NCBI GenBank assembly: GCA_003153955.1
Contig: PMCB01000107.1
Coordinates: forward strand, 1,156 to 22,214
Reading direction: 5' to 3'
Source: Dehalococcoidia bacterium
GTDB taxonomy: Bacteria; Chloroflexota; Dehalococcoidia; Dehalococcoidales; Fen-1064
DNA length: 21,059 bases
The translations under genes were made by a program, and so were the position numbers. Positions 14,839 through 21,059 of this stretch are shown here, one piece after another; the stretch's first letter is position 1; each line of letters opens with the position of its first letter. The notes under the pieces are model-generated. The model worked only from the letters and a program-made list of their open reading frames with translations. It was not told the DNA's origin and did not search any database.

Positions 14839-15033
14839 TTATTCGTGTACCGGCGCCTTTATTTTACCCGCTTCTTCGATAAAAAGTTTGGGATTCTTCC
14901 TGACGACATCTTCAACCTGCCGCGAATTTACCGGTATCGAATATCGCTTTGATACCGCTTCAGCGATGGCAAGCGGAAATAATCCTTCTTTACTTTCATA
15001 TACAATTTCTACAACTTTATCCCTGATATCCAT
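14839..15033 (-). CDS. Small winged-helix-like protein
   Basis: A 64-residue protein, too short for most gene finders. It reads as a compact helical domain with a pattern like a small winged helix: DIRDKVVEIVYESKEGLFPLAIAEAVSKRYS, then VNSRQVEDVVRKNPKLFIEEAGKIK, where the last segment would be the wing. This is a structural guess. The frame runs 25 codons further up, but ATG at 15033 is preferred: GAAGGA lies about 7 bases ahead, and a strong promoter occupies the upstream extension. It appears to be the first gene of a minus-strand unit with a membrane protein, MscS and a USP, and could be its regulator. Confidence 0.55.
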   Translation of the reverse strand: MDIRDKVVEIVYESKEGLFPLAIAEAVSKRYSIPVNSRQVEDVVRKNPKLFIEEAGKIKAPVHE

Positions 15034-15073
15034 CAACTGCTTCCTTCGGTCTCGAATCTTCCTTTTGATTCTG

Positions 15074-15102
15074 ACTATAGTACACGTATCCTTTAATGTC
15101 AA
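15074..15102 (-). promoter_or_regulatory. Promoter of the winged-helix / MscS / USP cluster
   Basis: On the minus strand: TTGACA (15102-15097), 17-base spacer, TATAGT (15079-15074). Expected transcript start near 15067, a leader of about 34 bases before the ATG at 15033. It lies back-to-back with the promoter at 15141-15170. Confidence 0.7.
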
Positions 15103-15140
15103 TATCAATGTTTGCCTGCGCGCACTGCTGCTTTGCTTTT

Positions 15141-15170
15141 TTGACTATTGTGATGAACAGATAGTACAAT
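15141..15170 (+). promoter_or_regulatory. Promoter of the DUF1295 gene (near-leaderless)
   Basis: TTGACT (15141-15146), 18-base spacer, TACAAT (15165-15170). The ATG at 15182 is only 11 bases past the -10 box, which leaves a leader of at most about five bases. No Shine-Dalgarno is present. Confidence 0.55.
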
Positions 15171-15181
15171 TTCTTCCAGCA

Positions 15182-16072
15182 ATGACTGACACTGTACCAA
15201 ATTTGAAAAAGGCTTTTGCCCTTTATACGCTTGTTTATATTCTGGCTTTGATCGTTGCGGGAATCATTGGCTATGCCGTCCGTAATCTGAATCCGGTTTT
15301 CATTGTTTTAGTCGCCGATATTGCCGCGACATTAGTTGTCTTTGGAATGGGGCGTGTGTTTCATAATGCAAGCCTCTATGATGCTTATTGGAGCATAGCA
15401 CCGCTTGCAATTATCCTCTTTTTGGTGCTGGGGGCTTTTCCACACTCCGCTGTAATTCTTCGACAGTTGATCGCATCGGTTTTTGTTTTTCTCTGGGGGT
15501 TTCGCTTAACCTGGAACTGGGCGCATCAGTGGCATGGAATAAAACATGAAGATTGGCGTTATCGCGATTTAAGAGAAAACAATCAGCGATGGTTTTGGCT
15601 TATCGAACTTGTCGGCATCGATTTAATGCCTACGTTAATCGTGTTCCTGGCGTGTTTACCGCTCTATCCCGTGCTGGTTGTAGGTAAAAATTCAATAAAT
15701 CTTCTTGATATGATTGCGTGTGTTGTTACGGCCGGCGCAATTGCCATCGAAGCAGTTGCCGACCGGCAATTATGGCAGTTTTCCCGACAAAAAAGCCGGT
15801 CCGGTGAAATTATGACTACGGGGCTTTGGGCATATTCCAGGCATCCCAATTATTTCGGCGAAATAATGTTCTGGTGGGGTATATTTCTCTTTGGCCTGGC
15901 TGCTGCCCCCGACTGGTGGTGGACTGTCATCGGCCCGGTATCGGTCACGATACTATTTACGTTTGTCAGTGTGCCCCTCATGGATAAAAGGAATCTGGCA
16001 AAAAGGCCGGATTATGCCGCAATCAAAAAGAAAATACCGGCTCTTTTCCCCTGGTTTCCCAAAACATATTGA
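15182..16072 (+). CDS. DUF1295 membrane protein (steroid 5-alpha-reductase / isoprenylcysteine methyltransferase-like)
   Basis: A 296-residue membrane protein with about seven hydrophobic segments. GLWAYSRHPNYFGE (214-227) is the conserved cofactor-site block shared by DUF1295, steroid 5-alpha-reductase C-terminal and ICMT-like enzymes. WGFRLTWNW (105-113), WRYRDLRE (125-132) and the ending DKRNLAKRPDYAAIKKKIPALFPW are also typical of DUF1295. A reductase acting on a lipid or steroid-like substrate is possible; the reaction is not known for bacterial members. The frame is open upstream to 14813, but that extension overlaps the antisense winged-helix gene and does not look like protein. ATG at 15182 starts at the expected family N-terminus and fits the promoter just upstream. 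Confidence 0.82.
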   Translation: MTDTVPNLKKAFALYTLVYILALIVAGIIGYAVRNLNPVFIVLVADIAATLVVFGMGRVFHNASLYDAYWSIAPLAIILFLVLGAFPHSAVILRQLIASVFVFLWGFRLTWNWAHQWHGIKHEDWRYRDLRENNQRWFWLIELVGIDLMPTLIVFLACLPLYPVLVVGKNSINLLDMIACVVTAGAIAIEAVADRQLWQFSRQKSRSGEIMTTGLWAYSRHPNYFGEIMFWWGIFLFGLAAAPDWWWTVIGPVSVTILFTFVSVPLMDKRNLAKRPDYAAIKKKIPALFPWFPKTY

Positions 16073-16091
16073 TCGGAGCTATTTGCCCGTT

Positions 16092-16113
16092 CCGGTTTAT
16101 ATCCCCAAACCGG
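16092..16113. terminator. Hairpin overlapping the lipoprotein gene's stop codon
   Basis: CCGGTTT and AAACCGG form a perfect 7-bp stem with an 8-base loop, in the gap between the convergent DUF1295 and lipoprotein genes. The lipoprotein stop codon (16097-16099) lies within it. No T-tract follows on either strand, so it is at best a weak terminator or a 3'-end stabiliser. Confidence 0.35.
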
Positions 16114-16492
16114 TAACCGTGATGCTCACAGAGTTGCTGCTCAGCCCTTTATATTGCGCCGAAACGGTTACGGTGCCCGCTGCCATGCCTGTTAATAAGC
16201 CGCCTGAAAGTTGCGTAAAATCAGCCACCGTATTATCGGAACTGGTCCATGTAACCTGGCTGGTAACATCTTCCGTAGCGCCGCTGGCGTACAGTGCGGT
16301 AGCATGAAAATTCTGCGTAAAACCCAGTTTCAAATTGGCCGGTGAGACCGGAGATATCGCAAGCGATATTACCGCTTCTGTAGTTTGTGTTGTTGTCGGT
16401 TTTGATGCACAGGCGGTTGTCATTATCATTCCGACTGCTAATAAACCAATCATCAGATAATAGCCGGGGAATCTTAGTTGCTTTGTTTTCAT
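16097..16492 (-). CDS. Lipoprotein with a bacterial Ig-like (Big2) domain
   Basis: A 131-residue exported protein. Residues 1-27 form a signal peptide (basic start, hydrophobic LMIGLLAVGMIM) ending at a lipobox-like TTAC, so Cys28 should carry the lipid anchor. A short Thr-rich linker (32-38) leads to a single Big2-type domain (about 43-128): ISLAISPVSPANLKLGFTQ, then TSQVTWTSSDNTVADF and GTVTVSAQYKG. Such domains are structural or adhesive spacers, normally several in a row; a protein with only one is small but not rare. Surface role inferred. AAGGA lies about 12 bases before the ATG. Confidence 0.82.
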   Translation of the reverse strand: MKTKQLRFPGYYLMIGLLAVGMIMTTACASKPTTTQTTEAVISLAISPVSPANLKLGFTQNFHATALYASGATEDVTSQVTWTSSDNTVADFTQLSGGLLTGMAAGTVTVSAQYKGLSSNSVSITVTGLGI

Positions 16493-16639
16493 TGTTGTCT
16501 TGTTTTCCTTTTTGGTAGTCTTTGATTTAATTTAGTACTCTATTTTGATTCTACATCACTTTCACAGAAAATAGCCAGTTTCCCCGCGAATATTCCTGTT
16601 TTCCGTTATTGTTTAGGTGCCTCGCAGCGCTAATGATTG

Positions 16640-16648
16640 TGCTATGAT
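16640..16648 (+). promoter_or_regulatory. Extended -10 promoter, DUF47 gene
   Basis: TGCTATGAT is an extended -10 element (TGn followed by TATGAT). No good -35 is seen at the proper distance, as is usual for this type. The start codon lies 54 bases downstream. Confidence 0.4.
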
Positions 16649-16701
16649 GAAACTAGTAAAAAAGTAATCGGTTTAAGAAGAAAACAAGCAAGCGGGAATT
16701 A

Positions 16702-17331
16702 ATGCCAAAATTTTCGGTCATGCCCAAAGAAGGTAAATTTTTCAGGCTTTTCGCTGAAAGTGCCCGTAATACCGTTGATGTCTCTCAAAAATTTAAAGAA
16801 CTTGTTTATAATTGGGATAACATTGAAGACCGGGTCGCTGCTATTTCTGATTTAGAACATAAAGGCGATAATGTTACTCATGAGATTATTACCGAATCAC
16901 GCCGCACCTTTTTAACTCCCTTTGACCGTGAAGATATTACCTTATTGGCACAATCGTTGGATGATGTGACGGACTTTATTCACTCCGCGGCTGACTTTAT
17001 TCTTATCTATAGGGTTGAGCAGCCCACCCAGCGCGCCAAAGAATTAGCCGATGTTATCGTAACGTCAACTCTGGAAGTGCAGAAAGCTATCAGTCTCTTG
17101 ACCAATCAGATCGACCAGACGCAGATTCTAAAATACTGCGTTGAAATCAACCGGATGGAAAATGAAGCCGATATCATCTACCGCACTGCCCTGGTTGAGT
17201 TGTTTGCAAATATGACCGATGAAAAACTGCTGATAAAATGGCGCGAGATTTACGAAAACATGGAGACCGTCACCGATAAATGCGAGGATGTCGCGAATGC
17301 GCTTGAAGGATTGGCGCTCAAATATTCCTGA
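16702..17331 (+). CDS. DUF47 / PhoU-like protein
   Basis: A 209-residue all-helical cytoplasmic protein of the DUF47 (PhoU_div, YkaA-like) family. The PhoU-type acidic metal-binding blocks are visible: ISDLEHKGDNVTHEI (48-62), DREDITLLAQSLDDVTDFI (about 74-92) and the C-terminal NMETVTDKCEDVANALEGL. FAESARN near residue 17-23 is the usual family opening. DUF47 proteins normally sit next to a PiT phosphate permease and are thought to control it; no permease gene is adjacent here, either side being unrelated. The ribosome binding site is modest (GCGGGA). Length is normal. Confidence 0.85.
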   Translation: MPKFSVMPKEGKFFRLFAESARNTVDVSQKFKELVYNWDNIEDRVAAISDLEHKGDNVTHEIITESRRTFLTPFDREDITLLAQSLDDVTDFIHSAADFILIYRVEQPTQRAKELADVIVTSTLEVQKAISLLTNQIDQTQILKYCVEINRMENEADIIYRTALVELFANMTDEKLLIKWREIYENMETVTDKCEDVANALEGLALKYS

Positions 17332-17390
17332 AATGACGGTTTCCCTGATTGTTTCCCCGTGTAAACTTGAACCGGTGTCTTGTTTTTTGT

Positions 17391-17419
17391 TTGACAACAT
17401 TTTGAACTGATGCTACACT
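17391..17419 (+). promoter_or_regulatory. Promoter of the NTF2-like gene
   Basis: TTGACA (17391-17396), 17-base spacer, TACACT (17414-17419). The leader to the ATG at 17470 is about 45 bases. Confidence 0.6.
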
Positions 17420-17469
17420 TTGTTTAAAATTCAATTCTAAAATCATATATTTAACATAAGGAGATGAAC

Positions 17470-18051
17470 ATGGACGCTAAAGAAATTGAAGCGAAGATTA
17501 AAAGTCTTGAGGAAAAAATGCAAACCCTGGAAGATATTGAGCAGATAAAGATCGTGCAGAAATCATACGGCTATTATATGGATAACCTGATGTATGATGA
17601 TGCGGCGGACCTCTTCACCGATGACTGTCACGCCTTCCATATCCAGGGCCGGGAGAACCTCAAGGCCTCGTTTAACACTTTTACCACACCGCGTTTTGAA
17701 GGCACTAAAAAATTATTCCTGAAACAACAGTTGATGGGTGTTATCCATGTGGATAAGGGTAACAAAACTGCCAAAGGCAGATGGAACATGCTTTGTTTAA
17801 AGACCGATTATGTCGGCGACGAACTGGAATCGATTATCTCCCACGGTGTTTATGAGTGCGAGTATCGCAAAGAAGACAATATCTGGAAAATCAGCAATCT
17901 GGTCTTCAACAGCAGCTTCCAGACTACTTTGAAAGACGGTTGGGCCAAAAAACCCGTTATTTACCCGAAAAATCCTGGCGATGTGGCCAAAACCTGGGCT
18001 TCGGGATACAAGATGCCGCTGCATTACAAGAACCCTGTTACCGGCAAATAA
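17470..18051 (+). CDS. NTF2/SnoaL-like family protein with N-terminal coiled coil
   Basis: A 193-residue cytoplasmic protein. Residues 1-30 (KEIEAKIKSLEEKMQTLEDI) form a heptad-like helix, followed by a SnoaL-like cone-shaped domain (about 30-155) with the typical IVQKSYGYYMDN, DDAADLFTDDC and TAKGRWNMLC elements and a C-terminal KPVIYPKNPGD tail. This group includes enzymes acting on polyketides and steroids as well as non-enzymatic ligand binders; the substrate cannot be inferred. Related proteins seem common in Dehalococcoidia. Two ATGs are possible; that at 17470 is chosen because AAGGAG is six bases ahead, whereas the ATG at 17464 directly abuts it. Transcribed alone from its own promoter. 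Confidence 0.78.
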   Translation: MDAKEIEAKIKSLEEKMQTLEDIEQIKIVQKSYGYYMDNLMYDDAADLFTDDCHAFHIQGRENLKASFNTFTTPRFEGTKKLFLKQQLMGVIHVDKGNKTAKGRWNMLCLKTDYVGDELESIISHGVYECEYRKEDNIWKISNLVFNSSFQTTLKDGWAKKPVIYPKNPGDVAKTWASGYKMPLHYKNPVTGK

Positions 18052-18131
18052 ATTGTGCCGTTAATATCGGGTGAACCTTATAGTTCGGCTGATTTTGTGA
18101 TTGTAAAGGAAATATTGCCGCCTGTTAAATC

Positions 18132-18160
18132 TTGAAATATCCGGAGTAATTTAATACAAT
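18132..18160 (+). promoter_or_regulatory. Promoter of dhaKL
   Basis: TTGAAA (18132-18137), 17-base spacer, TACAAT (18155-18160), with an expected start near 18167 and a leader of about 39 bases. Confidence 0.6.
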
Positions 18161-18205
18161 TTAGAGACTCGTGGTAATATCAGCGGGCAGGAGGAATTTA
18201 AAATA

Positions 18206-19213
18206 ATGAAAAAATTTATTAATGACCCTTATAAAGTGGTAGATGAAACCATCGCCGGTATCCTCAAGGCTTACCCTTATCATTTACGCATGGCTAAAGA
18301 AAGTTCCCGTGCGCTGGTTCGTGCGGATGCGCCGGTCAAGGGGAAAGTTGCAATTTGCACCGGCGGCGGGTCGGGGCATATCCCGCTCTTTCTCGGCTAT
18401 GTTGGTCCGGGCATGCTGGACGGTGTTGCCGTCGGTAATGTTTTCTCCTCACCCAGCGCGGATGATATGCTGGCTGCGGCCAAAGAAACAAACAGCGGCG
18501 CCGGTGTGCTTTATCTCTTCGGAAATTATAGCGGCGACAAAATGAACTTCGAAATGGCTGCGGAAATGGCCGCAGTTGAAGGTATAACCGCGAAATTAAG
18601 TATTGCTGCCGACGACGTCGCTTCCGCCCCGCACGCGGAGAAAAATCGCCGCCGCGGGATTGCCGGGATTTTCTTTGCTTATAAACTCACCGGCGCCAAA
18701 GCCGATACGATGGCCAATCTCGATGAAGTTAAAGCCACTGCCGACAAAGTTATCGAAAATACCGTAACTATCGGTGTCGCTTTAAGCCCCTGCATCATTC
18801 CCGCCGTCGGTAAACCCAACTTTGTGATCGCCGATGACGAGATGGAATTGGGTATGGGCATTCACGGCGAACCCGGTATCGAGCGGACCAAGTTAAAAAC
18901 CGCTGACGAAGTCGCCGCCATCATGGCCGACAAAGTAATTAAAGACCTTCCTTTTAAGGCCAAAGATGAAGTAGCGGTGCTGGTCAACGGATTGGGCGCC
19001 ACTCCCCCTGAAGAACTTTTCATTCTTTACAGCAAGTTTTACGATATTTTGGGTGCACATGGCATCAAGGTTTACAAGGCGTTTATCGGTGAATACGCTA
19101 CATCCATGGAAATGGCAGGTGCGTCGTTCACTTTACTGAAACTTAATCCGGAATTTAAGAAACTCCTGGATGCGCCTGCGTTCTCGCCGTTCCTGCCCCA
19201 ATGGAGAAAATAA
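18206..19213 (+). CDS. dhaK: Dihydroxyacetone kinase, substrate-binding subunit DhaK
   Basis: A 335-residue subunit that binds dihydroxyacetone (or a related ketose) through a covalent hemiaminal to a histidine. The substrate-site loop GGGSGH is at 53-58, FGNYSGDKMNFEMA (105-118) holds the usual Asn-Tyr-Ser-Gly-Asp block, and the covalent His is His220 in GMGIHGEPGIE. It is complete and of normal length. GGAGG lies before the ATG, slightly far. The TAA stop shares its last base with the start of dhaL (TAATG), so the two are translationally coupled. No DhaM phosphotransfer subunit or PTS gene is present; the pair could use ATP or act on another triose or tetrose. Confidence 0.9.
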   Translation: MKKFINDPYKVVDETIAGILKAYPYHLRMAKESSRALVRADAPVKGKVAICTGGGSGHIPLFLGYVGPGMLDGVAVGNVFSSPSADDMLAAAKETNSGAGVLYLFGNYSGDKMNFEMAAEMAAVEGITAKLSIAADDVASAPHAEKNRRRGIAGIFFAYKLTGAKADTMANLDEVKATADKVIENTVTIGVALSPCIIPAVGKPNFVIADDEMELGMGIHGEPGIERTKLKTADEVAAIMADKVIKDLPFKAKDEVAVLVNGLGATPPEELFILYSKFYDILGAHGIKVYKAFIGEYATSMEMAGASFTLLKLNPEFKKLLDAPAFSPFLPQWRK

Positions 19214-19860
19214 TGAGCAAGACATTAAATACTGCCGGATTGAAAACAGTGCTGAACGAAACTGCCGCGGAATGGCGTACTCATAGCGACACTTTGCAGC
19301 AATTGGATTCTATTCTTGGCGACGGTGACATTGGCGTCACGGTGGACCTCGGCGGCAAAGCGATCATTGACTGTGTTGCTGCTTTTGCTGACGACGACAT
19401 CGGTAAAATGCTGATGAAATGCGGCATGAGCGTCAATAAAGCCAGTCCGTCTACTTTTGGCACACTGCTTGCCTCCGCTTTTATGGAAGCCGGAAAAGGT
19501 TTGGTCGGCAAGAAAGAAATCGACGTTAAAGATATAGCAATCGCCGGACAGGGTGCGGTAGACGGTATTAAAAAACGCGGCGGCGCTGTCGTCGGCGAGA
19601 AAACGATGCTGGATTCTCTCGTTCCCGCGGTAGAAGCCTTCAAGCAGGCCCTGGCGAATAATCCGGATGTAAAAGGCGCCGTAAGCGCTGCGACTGCTGC
19701 GGCCAAAAAAGGCATGGAAGACACGAAAAACATGAAAGCCAAGCACAGCCGGGCCAGTTACCGCCCTGACGGCGGTATCGGTGTGCAGGATGCCGGCGCT
19801 ACTGCCATGTATTACTTGATTGAAGCTTTCGGTAAAAATTTAGCCGCCCAAATCGGCTAA
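19213..19860 (+). CDS. dhaL: Dihydroxyacetone kinase, ADP-binding subunit DhaL
   Basis: A 215-residue all-helical nucleotide-binding subunit. The three Mg-ADP-binding aspartates are present in LDSILGDGDIGV as Asp32, Asp37 and Asp39. Other family blocks are KASPSTFGTLL and the C-terminal HSRASYRPDGGIGVQDAGATA. Two differences from classical DhaL are clear: GDGDHG reads GDGDIG, and the GHxDPGA block reads GVQDAGA, so the usual histidines and a proline are lost. The ATG at 19213 is preferred over one 12 bases earlier, because the upstream ATG contains the GGAG that serves this start. The single-base overlap with dhaK assures equal expression. Confidence 0.88.
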   Translation: MSKTLNTAGLKTVLNETAAEWRTHSDTLQQLDSILGDGDIGVTVDLGGKAIIDCVAAFADDDIGKMLMKCGMSVNKASPSTFGTLLASAFMEAGKGLVGKKEIDVKDIAIAGQGAVDGIKKRGGAVVGEKTMLDSLVPAVEAFKQALANNPDVKGAVSAATAAAKKGMEDTKNMKAKHSRASYRPDGGIGVQDAGATAMYYLIEAFGKNLAAQIG

Positions 19861-19882
19861 AAACCATCAGGTGTTTTTAGTT

Positions 19883-19911
19883 CCCTTTTGTAAGGGGTGA
19901 TTACAAAGGGG
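19883..19911 (+). terminator. Hairpin downstream of dhaL
   Basis: CCCTTTTGTAA pairs with TTACAAAGGGG to give an 11-bp stem with one G-U pair and a 7-base loop, 22 bases after the dhaL stop. There is no T-tract after it (TGTAAATTGGG follows), so it may be a repeat element or a 3' stabiliser rather than a classic terminator. Confidence 0.45.
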
Positions 19912-19996
19912 TGTAAATTGGGTAAGCTTTTAACACAACAAAACGGACACTTGGTTAAAAAATAACAAAGTTCATGCGTAACTATTTTTCACGTTG

Positions 19997-20135
19997 AGCA
20001 GGGCTTGAGTCCGTAGACCGCAGTAGGAGGTACTTTGCGGAGCAGTTCGGAGCAAATGTATACGGGGCGCAGCCCCTCTAAGCAAACTCCTCCCTCGCCG
20101 CGCACGGAGAGGGAGTCAGAGGGTGAGGTTTTTGT
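19997..20135. repeat. Dispersed-repeat-like structured block
   Basis: A GC-rich non-coding block with several short hairpins: CCGCA...TGCGG (around 20019-20040), GGGGCgcaGCCCC and CTCCCTC...GAGGGAG around GCCGCGCACGGA. The ending (GAGGGAGTCAGAGGGTGAGG) resembles a type of interspersed repeat often seen in Chloroflexota genomes (from memory). Only one copy is in the window, so repetition is not shown directly. Confidence 0.4.
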
Positions 20136-20194
20136 GGGGTGAGTAAATATTAACAATCGGAAATATTAAATCCAATTTTATCGTAACTAATAGT

Positions 20195-20220
20195 GTGCCG
20201 CAGCTTTATCACTGCGGCAC
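20195..20220 (-). terminator. Hairpin enclosing the stop codon of the PEP mutase-like gene
   Basis: GTGCCGCAG and CTGCGGCAC form a perfect 9-bp stem (10 with the flanking T-A) with an 8-base loop. The stop codon TGA and a second stop TAA lie in the loop and the last codons form one arm. No T-tract follows on the minus strand, so it may protect the 3' end or act as a weak terminator. Confidence 0.45.
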
Positions 20221-21059
20221 AAATTTATCTTCCAATTCCCGCCATGATGCTGAACCACGCATCTTTCTGGCAATATCCGAACCCTGTTTGTTCGCTTGGG
20301 GTTGATAATCTCCGGTGTCGTAAACTTCCTGATAAACAGCAGCCAGTGCCTGCACCACTGCGCTTCGCGGCGAATATTTCGGCACCCACATTTTCGCGCC
20401 GATATCCTCGCAGTCTTTCGCCGTGAAACCGTGCGGTCCCATACCCCAAATCGACGTCTCCGGTACCCCCATCGCCTTATATAATTGCCTTAAACCCTCT
20501 TTGTCTTTTTCCTTGTAAGTGGCCTGTGGCGGCGGGGTCTGGGGCTGGATGATGTCGACCCCCAGTTTTACGCATGCTTTTGCCCGTGCGATTGCTTCTT
20601 CGTCGCCGATGATCGCGCCGGCGTCGATGCGGGCGATAATCACGAAATCCTTATCTTCTTTGTTTCTTGCTTCGATCACCGCCCCCATTTTTCCCAAATA
20701 TTCCTCAATGGGTAGCACTTCCACCAGGTTATGCGGGGCTCGGCTCAACATTGTGTGTTTCCGATCGCTGATGACGATCCCGGAAATACCTTTCTTGATA
20801 AATTCTCGGGTCGCGCGGTATGCGGCTAATGCGCCCCCGAATCCGTCTTCGGCTTCCACTATCAGCGGAATCTCGATTGCGTCCCCTATGTATCCGGCCA
20901 GATTCAACGTTTCGGTTGCGGTCTCTAAACCGATTGGCGGCAACCCGAATTGGGCATCGCCCGTCATGCTCGAAGCCAAAAGTGCCGCCTTAAATCCAAT
21001 AGCTTCCACAATCCTTGCAGATAAACAGTCATAAACCGCCGGGACAACCAGGACACCAG
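20209..21059 (-). CDS. Isocitrate lyase / PEP mutase superfamily protein, N-terminus outside window
   Basis: The visible 282 residues run to the window edge, so the start is missing. The opening VVPAVYDCLSARIVEAIGF, then SMTGDAQFGLPPIGL, matches the alpha/beta-barrel start of the ICL/PEPM superfamily, whose members make or break C-C or C-P bonds of alpha-oxyacids (oxaloacetate hydrolase, methylisocitrate lyase, PEP mutase, phosphonopyruvate hydrolase). The metal site usually written DADTGYG is EAEDGFG here, and the lid motif K(K/R)CGH of isocitrate lyases is replaced by DRKHTMLSRAPHN. FVIIARIDA keeps the conserved Arg. It is therefore a divergent member, not a true isocitrate lyase. The C-terminal helix (SWRELEDKFVPQ) is complete. 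Confidence 0.8.
   Translation of the reverse strand, partial: GVLVVPAVYDCLSARIVEAIGFKAALLASSMTGDAQFGLPPIGLETATETLNLAGYIGDAIEIPLIVEAEDGFGGALAAYRATREFIKKGISGIVISDRKHTMLSRAPHNLVEVLPIEEYLGKMGAVIEARNKEDKDFVIIARIDAGAIIGDEEAIARAKACVKLGVDIIQPQTPPPQATYKEKDKEGLRQLYKAMGVPETSIWGMGPHGFTAKDCEDIGAKMWVPKYSPRSAVVQALAAVYQEVYDTGDYQPQANKQGSDIARKMRGSASWRELEDKFVPQ

Larger units (their letters stand above)
19861..20208. other. 348-base intergenic region with hairpins and a repeat-like block
   Basis: No credible gene. It contains a hairpin right after dhaL (19883-19911), an AT-rich middle and a GC-rich structured block (about 19997-20135). No promoter is needed for the gene on the right, which points in from the other side. 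Confidence 0.5.

Noticed and set aside
14813..15181. N-terminal extension of the DUF1295 protein by 123 residues
   Set aside because: The extension has no family similarity, lies antisense to the winged-helix-like gene, and the promoter at 15141-15170 is inside it.
20519..21034. A 171-codon plus-strand frame opposite the PEP mutase-like gene
   Set aside because: Antisense shadow: Ser/Ala-rich, no ribosome binding site, and the minus strand holds a clear conserved protein.
1..21059. CRISPR arrays, tRNA or rRNA genes
   Set aside because: No regularly spaced direct repeats, no cloverleaf with a GGTTCRA-type arm, and no rRNA core sequence were seen in any gap.

Overview
The window looks like chromosomal DNA of an anaerobic Chloroflexota bacterium, probably class Dehalococcoidia. 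This rests on protein style: an ABC solute-binding protein whose mature part opens with a WWDKLGKPQYGG-type block, an MCT/OFA-like MFS carrier, and a coiled-coil-headed NTF2/SnoaL-like protein. Moderate GC and bacterial sigma-70-type promoters agree. No rRNA or tRNA anchors the assignment, so it is an inference. No tRNA, rRNA or CRISPR array was seen.

Left part (1-9,533). The window opens inside an insertion sequence; its transposase start and terminal repeat lie just downstream of an M50-type membrane metalloprotease gene. Then follow an MFS carrier, a short-chain dehydrogenase (SDR), an ABC solute-binding protein gene broken by an in-frame amber codon and lacking a signal peptide, a MarR regulator, a GH35/DUF5597-like glycoside hydrolase and a CapA-like metallophosphoesterase-fold protein. 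The SDR promoter and a promoter upstream of marR carry the same 12-bp palindrome at exactly the same place: TTGAC(A/T), 16 nt, TATAAT, 7 nt, ATGATATATCAT. This suggests a local autoregulated MarR circuit and is the strongest new signal here.

Middle part (9,629-12,732). Housekeeping genes: rlmN (apparently leaderless), a BaiN/HI0933-type flavoprotein starting at a TTG one base after the rlmN stop, and coaD. coaD converges on, and overlaps by 4 bp, a tandem universal stress protein gene.

Stress cluster (12,729-15,102, minus strand). From a good promoter at 15,102-15,074 run a 64-residue winged-helix-like protein, a three-helix membrane protein, a short MscS channel and a double USP-domain protein, probably one transcription unit. 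Back-to-back with that promoter, a plus-strand promoter drives a DUF1295 membrane enzyme.

Right part (16,097-21,059). A small Big2-domain lipoprotein, a DUF47 PhoU-like protein without its usual phosphate transporter, an NTF2-like protein, a DhaK/DhaL kinase pair without DhaM, a 348-base intergenic stretch holding hairpins and a dispersed-repeat-like sequence, and the 3' part of a divergent isocitrate lyase/PEP mutase family gene that runs off the window.
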